A stretch of 64,000 bases of DNA from Mesorhizobium metallidurans STM 2683 (GTDB lineage: Bacteria; Pseudomonadota; Alphaproteobacteria; Rhizobiales; Rhizobiaceae), in the NCBI RefSeq assembly GCF_000350085.1, contig NZ_CAUM01000134.1, forward strand, positions 1 through 64,000, read 5' to 3'. Positions within the stretch are counted from its first letter, which is position 1; every line of letters begins with the position of its first letter. Positions 60,496 through 64,000 of the stretch are shown piece after piece. Below the pieces are notes generated by a model. That model was not told the DNA's origin and did not search any database. It saw nothing but the letters and a program-made list of their open reading frames with translations. The translations under genes and the position numbers were made by a program.

Positions 60496-61671
60496 ATGAC
60501 TGAGCCTCCACTGAAAGGCGTGCGCGTCATCGAACTCGCCCGCATCCTGGCCGGGCCGTGGGCCGGGCAATTGCTGGCCGATCTCGGCGCCGACGTCATC
60601 AAGGTCGAGAGCCCCGACGGCGGCGACGACACCCGCAAGTGGGGGCCGCCCTTCGTCATGAGCCATGACGGCGAGAACCTCTCGGCCGCCTATTACCATT
60701 CCTGCAATCGCGGCAAGCGCTCCATATCAGTCGACTTCTCGACGCCGGAAGGCGCCGAGACGATACGCCGGCTGGTCGCGACATCGGATGTGCTGATCGA
60801 GAATTTCAAGCTCGGCGGCCTCAGGAAATACGGGCTCGACCATGACAGTCTGCGCGAAATAAACCCGCGCCTGATCTATTGTTCGATCACCGGCTTCGGC
60901 CAGGACGGACCCTATGCGCCACGCGCCGGCTACGATTTTATCATCCAGGGCATGGCCGGCATGATGTCGATCACCGGCGAGGCCGGGCGCGAACCGCAAA
61001 AGGCCGGCGTCGCCATCTCCGATATCTTCACCGGCCTTTATTCGGTAATCGCCATCCAGGCCGCCCTTCGCCATGCCGAGAAGACCGGCGAAGGCCAGCA
61101 CATCGACATGGCGCTGTTTGACAGCCAGATCTCGGCGCTCGGTAACCAGAACCTCAATTATCTGGTCTCGGGAAAATCGCCGGTGCAGATGGGCAATGCG
61201 CATATGAACATCGCGCCCTATGAGGTGCTGCCGGTCAGGGATGGCCACATCATCCTGGCCGTCGGCAATGACGGACAATTCGCCAAACTCTGCGCCACTG
61301 TCGGTCTCGATGAACTGCCGGCGAACCCCGATTTCGCCACCAATCCCGCTCGCGTCGCCAACCGGGTGAAGCTGCGCGAGCGCATGATCGACACGCTGAA
61401 GGCGTTCGATCGCGATCCGTTGCTGGCCAAACTGGAAGCAGCAGGCGTGCCGGCGAGCCCGATCAACAATATCGGCCAGATGTTTGCCGATCCGCAGACG
61501 ATTGCGCGCGGCATGCGGCTCGACCTCGACGACGGCCACGGCAATCTTCTGCCTTCGGTGCGCGCGCCGATGGTCATGTCGGGCACGCCGCTCGTCTATG
61601 AGCGGCCCTCGCCGCGTCTGGGCGAACACACCGAAGAAATTCTTGCCGAGCTGGAGAGATCAGGAAAATGA
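60496..61671 (+). CDS. CaiB/BaiF family CoA-transferase
   Basis: A 391-aa family III CoA-transferase. LKGVRVIELARILAGPWAGQLLADLGADVIKVE is the classic start, followed by NRGKRSISVDF and LIYCSITGFGQDGPYAPRAGYD with the catalytic Asp region, and DIFTGLYSVIAIQAAL. It moves CoA between carboxylic acids via an enzyme-linked anhydride. The substrate is unknown. It is coupled (4-bp overlap) to a ThDP enzyme. Confidence 0.92.
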   Translation: MTEPPLKGVRVIELARILAGPWAGQLLADLGADVIKVESPDGGDDTRKWGPPFVMSHDGENLSAAYYHSCNRGKRSISVDFSTPEGAETIRRLVATSDVLIENFKLGGLRKYGLDHDSLREINPRLIYCSITGFGQDGPYAPRAGYDFIIQGMAGMMSITGEAGREPQKAGVAISDIFTGLYSVIAIQAALRHAEKTGEGQHIDMALFDSQISALGNQNLNYLVSGKSPVQMGNAHMNIAPYEVLPVRDGHIILAVGNDGQFAKLCATVGLDELPANPDFATNPARVANRVKLRERMIDTLKAFDRDPLLAKLEAAGVPASPINNIGQMFADPQTIARGMRLDLDDGHGNLLPSVRAPMVMSGTPLVYERPSPRLGEHTEEILAELERSGK

Positions 61672-63317
61672 AGACCGGCGGACAATTGATCGTCGATGCG
61701 CTCGAAGCCAATGGCACCGACCGCATCTATTGCGTGCCTGGAGAATCCTATCTGGCGGTGCTCGATGCGCTGCACGATTCGCCGATCCGCACCATCGTCT
61801 GCCGCCAGGAGGGCGGTGCGGCAATGATGGCCGACTGCCATGGCCGCCTGACCGGCAAGCCCGGCATCTGCTTCGTCACCCGCGGCCCCGGCGCCACCAA
61901 CGCCTCGGCCGGCATTCACATCGCCATGCAGGATTCGGTTCCCGTCATCCTGTTCATCGGCCAGGTCGCCAGCCACGCCAAGCAGCGCGAGGCTTTCCAG
62001 GAAGTGGATTACGTCAGGTTCTTTGGCGAAATCGCCAAATGGGTGGTCGAAATCGACGATGCGTCGCGCATTCCCGAATTTGTCACCCGCGCCTTTGCGG
62101 TGGCGACATCCGGCCGGCCCGGCCCGGTGGTGGTCTCGCTGCCCGAAGACATGCTGACCAGCCTGGCCGAGGCGCCTGCAGCCCAGCACTACACGCGCGT
62201 CGAAACCTCTCCCGGTGAAGCCGAGCTCGACCGGCTCGAGGCGCTGCTCAATGCCGCGAAACGGCCCGTGGCAATTCTGGGCGGCACGCGTTGGGATGCC
62301 AATGCCGTTCAGGAAATGCAGCGCATCGCCGAGGCCTGGTCGCTGCCGGTCGGCTGCTCCTTCCGCCGCCAGATGCTGTTTGATCACCTGCACCCGAACT
62401 ACGCCGGCGATGTCGGCATCGGCATCAACCCGAAGCTCGCCACGGCGATCAAAAACGCCGATCTGGTGCTGCTGATCGGTGGCCGCATGGGCGAAATGCC
62501 GTCCTCCGACTACACGCTGCTCAAGAGCCCCTATCCCGACCAGACGCTGGTCCATGTCCACGCCGACGCCGGCGAACTCGGCCGCGTCTACCGGCCGACG
62601 CTGGCGATCAACGCCTCGCCTTCCGCCTTCGTGCGGTCCTTCGCCAGGAGAAAAGGACCGGCGGCGCCGAACTGGGCCGACGAAACCAGGCGCCTGCACG
62701 CAGCCTATCTCGACTGGTCGACACCACCGGAAACCGGCCCGGGTCCGGTACAGATGGGGCCGATCATGAACTATCTCGAAACGGTGCTGCCCGACGACGC
62801 CATCCTCACCAATGGCGCCGGCAATTACGCCACCTGGGTTCACCGCTTCCACCGTTCCCGCCGCTTTGCCACGCAGGCGGCACCGACCTCCGGCTCGATG
62901 GGCTATGGCACGCCGGCGGCGGTCGCCGCCAAGGAGCTGTTCCCCGATCGCGATGTGATCGCCTTTGCCGGCGACGGCTGCTTCCTGATGAACGGTCAGG
63001 AATTCGCCACCGCCGTGCAATACAATCTCCCGATCGTCGTCATCGTCGTCAACAACGGCATTTACGGCACCATCCGCATGCATCAGGAGCGGGAGTATCC
63101 CGGCCGCGTCGTCGCCACCGATTTGAAAAATCCCGACTTTGCCGCCTTGGCCCGCGCCTATGGCGGCCATGGCGAGACGGTCGACAAGACGGCGGATTTC
63201 GCGCCCGCCTTCGAGCGTGCGCGAGCCAGCGGCAAGCCGTCGATCGTCGAGATCAAGCTCGACCCAGAGGCCATCACGCCGACCCGCACGATGACCCAGA
63301 TTCGCGACAAAACCTGA
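61668..63317 (+). CDS. Thiamine diphosphate-dependent (acetolactate synthase-like) enzyme
   Basis: A 549-aa ThDP enzyme. Glu48 (CRQEGGAAMMA) is the catalytic Glu that activates the cofactor; it follows the CVPGESYLAVLDAL motif. The central domain is present, and the C-terminal AFAGDGCFLMNGQEFATAV and IVVNNGIYGTI form the GDG...NN ThDP-binding motif. It is similar to acetolactate synthase large subunits and 2-oxoacid decarboxylases; it is not oxalyl-CoA decarboxylase by its N-terminus. It overlaps the CoA-transferase by 4 bp. Confidence 0.92.
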   Translation: MKTGGQLIVDALEANGTDRIYCVPGESYLAVLDALHDSPIRTIVCRQEGGAAMMADCHGRLTGKPGICFVTRGPGATNASAGIHIAMQDSVPVILFIGQVASHAKQREAFQEVDYVRFFGEIAKWVVEIDDASRIPEFVTRAFAVATSGRPGPVVVSLPEDMLTSLAEAPAAQHYTRVETSPGEAELDRLEALLNAAKRPVAILGGTRWDANAVQEMQRIAEAWSLPVGCSFRRQMLFDHLHPNYAGDVGIGINPKLATAIKNADLVLLIGGRMGEMPSSDYTLLKSPYPDQTLVHVHADAGELGRVYRPTLAINASPSAFVRSFARRKGPAAPNWADETRRLHAAYLDWSTPPETGPGPVQMGPIMNYLETVLPDDAILTNGAGNYATWVHRFHRSRRFATQAAPTSGSMGYGTPAAVAAKELFPDRDVIAFAGDGCFLMNGQEFATAVQYNLPIVVIVVNNGIYGTIRMHQEREYPGRVVATDLKNPDFAALARAYGGHGETVDKTADFAPAFERARASGKPSIVEIKLDPEAITPTRTMTQIRDKT

Positions 63318-63344
63318 CAAACAAGACGGTTGCCCTGTTTGTTG

Positions 63345-63788
63345 CTATTCGGCCTTCTCGATCTGTCCGCGGATCTCGCCGTCCTTGTTAGCGGCGGTGT
63401 GGATGTTGATGTAATATTTGCCGGCCATCAGGTCGGCTGCCTGCGCGTCCGTCAGTTCCGCTGAACCTTTGAACGGGCTTTTCGGGGCCCCCTTGAACGG
63501 GATGACAACGTTGGCATTCTCACCCTTTGCCGCCGGGCCGTGAATATGTTCGGCCGTCGCCGGCCCGCTGAGGCCGGCATATTTTACCGCCCAGCTGAGC
63601 CGCTTCGTGGCGGTGTCGAAGACGAGCGCGGCCGAACCCTCGCCTTTCGTGGTGACAGGCGGGCTCTGCTGAGCGCCATCGAGCGTGGCCTTCATCTTCA
63701 CCATGTCGGCCAGGGCCGGTGAAGCACACAGGATGGAAGCCGAGAGGGCCAGCGCCGAAAGCATCGGCGAAAAGGATTGCATGCGCAT
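63345..63788 (-). CDS. Secreted CHRD-domain protein
   Basis: A 147-aa exported protein. A signal peptide (FSPMLSALALSASILCASPALA) is followed by a CHRD domain (about residues 30-145): MKATLDGAQQSPPVTTKGEGSAAL, AEHIHGPAAKGEN, and YYINIHTAANKDGEIRGQIE. CHRD domains occur in chordin and in bacterial secreted proteins of unknown role. The ATG at 63786-63788 is preferred because GGAG lies 7 nt upstream, inside a possible longer start at 63800. Confidence 0.88.
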   Translation of the reverse strand: MRMQSFSPMLSALALSASILCASPALADMVKMKATLDGAQQSPPVTTKGEGSAALVFDTATKRLSWAVKYAGLSGPATAEHIHGPAAKGENANVVIPFKGAPKSPFKGSAELTDAQAADLMAGKYYINIHTAANKDGEIRGQIEKAE

Positions 63789-63893
63789 GGAAATCTCCAT
63801 TGTCCGGTAGCATCCGCCAAGCTGGATACTACCGCCATAACGCCTGCACGAAACGGATGTTTCCTTGGGGTAACGCCTATTTTACGTCGCAGC

Positions 63894-63921
63894 AAAAAGG
63901 GGCGGTCGCCCGCCCCCTTTT
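63894..63921 (-). terminator. Candidate bidirectional terminator near the right edge
   Basis: AAAAGGGGCGG pairs with CCGCCCCCTTTT with one bulge; the minus strand has a T5 run. It could end a minus-strand transcript entering from beyond the window. The gene it would serve is not visible. Confidence 0.5.
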
Positions 63922-63946
63922 CGAATTGCTGACCCCAAAGCTTGTT

Positions 63947-64000
63947 GATCGGTCCTATTTGAATCGTCCCTATTTGATCGTCCCTATTTGATCGCCCCTA
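63947..64000. repeat. 14/15-bp tandem repeat, truncated by window edge
   Basis: Units GATCGGTCCTATTT, GAATCGTCCCTATTT, GATCGTCCCTATTT and a partial GATCGCCCCTA run consecutively from 63947 to 64000. The repeat continues beyond the edge. Copy number and purpose cannot be read. Confidence 0.7.

Noticed and set aside
61668-63317. Oxalyl-CoA decarboxylase (Oxc) for the ThDP enzyme beside a CaiB-type transferase
   Set aside because: The N-terminal VPGES motif and Glu48 region match acetolactate-synthase-like proteins, not the Oxc N-terminus.
61596-63320. A 574-codon minus-strand frame
   Set aside because: It is antisense to the ThDP enzyme, whose catalytic motifs are intact on the plus strand.

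Overview
This window looks like the chromosome of a Mesorhizobium-type alphaproteobacterium (Hyphomicrobiales). It is GC-rich with dense overlapping genes. It carries the alphaproteobacterial order of the division and cell-wall (dcw) cluster running on into lpxC, bamD, recN and ligA. It also has betaine-lipid genes (btaAB), an ArsR/methyltransferase fusion beside metF, and rhizobial palindromic intergenic repeats. No tRNA, CRISPR array, prophage or intact insertion sequence was seen.

Layout. 1-2885: the 3'-less part of an N-formylglutamate amidohydrolase-like gene and an aldehyde dehydrogenase on the minus strand, divergent from a short-chain dehydrogenase. 2916-28938: one long minus-strand block read right to left: mraZ, rsmH, ftsL, ftsI, murE, murF, mraY, murD, ftsW, murG, murC, murB, ddl, ftsQ, ftsA, ftsZ, lpxC, bamD, recN, ligA and a DUF2461 gene. 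Most neighbours overlap by 4 bp (ATGA). The breaks are informative. The region before mraZ holds a repeat array that fits an MraZ operator lying over a predicted promoter. The 322-bp gap before ddl-ftsQAZ holds nine GANTC (CcrM methylation) sites. The gap between ftsZ and lpxC holds GTTAAC-containing inverted repeats.

29346-34532: a Cys/Met-metabolism PLP enzyme, a parD antitoxin with a frameshifted parE toxin, the RNase P RNA gene, a lytic transglycosylase, an AmpD-like amidase, a DjlA-like J-domain protein and a small lipoprotein. 34733-41331: a fused 5-oxoprolinase carrying an in-frame palindromic repeat insertion, btaAB behind a PHO box (phosphate-starvation lipid remodelling), and a frameshifted GFA-family gene. 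41507-46585: a penicillin-binding-like serine hydrolase, a GH25 muramidase, an MltB-type transglycosylase, and an ornithine/lysine decarboxylase with a structured leader.

46784-64000: an EamA exporter, a 28-residue membrane peptide with its own promoter and terminator, the metF operon, trmO with a DUF2293 gene, a MOSC protein, a KAS III-like enzyme, trans-aconitate methyltransferase joined to a RelBE-type pair, ettA, a diguanylate cyclase, RNase T2, an alpha/beta hydrolase, a translationally coupled CoA-transferase and ThDP-enzyme pair, and a secreted CHRD protein.

Together the window is core envelope biogenesis flanked by accessory metabolism and peptidoglycan-remodelling enzymes. The less explained material is mostly regulatory and repeat-derived rather than a new multi-gene defence or mobile system.
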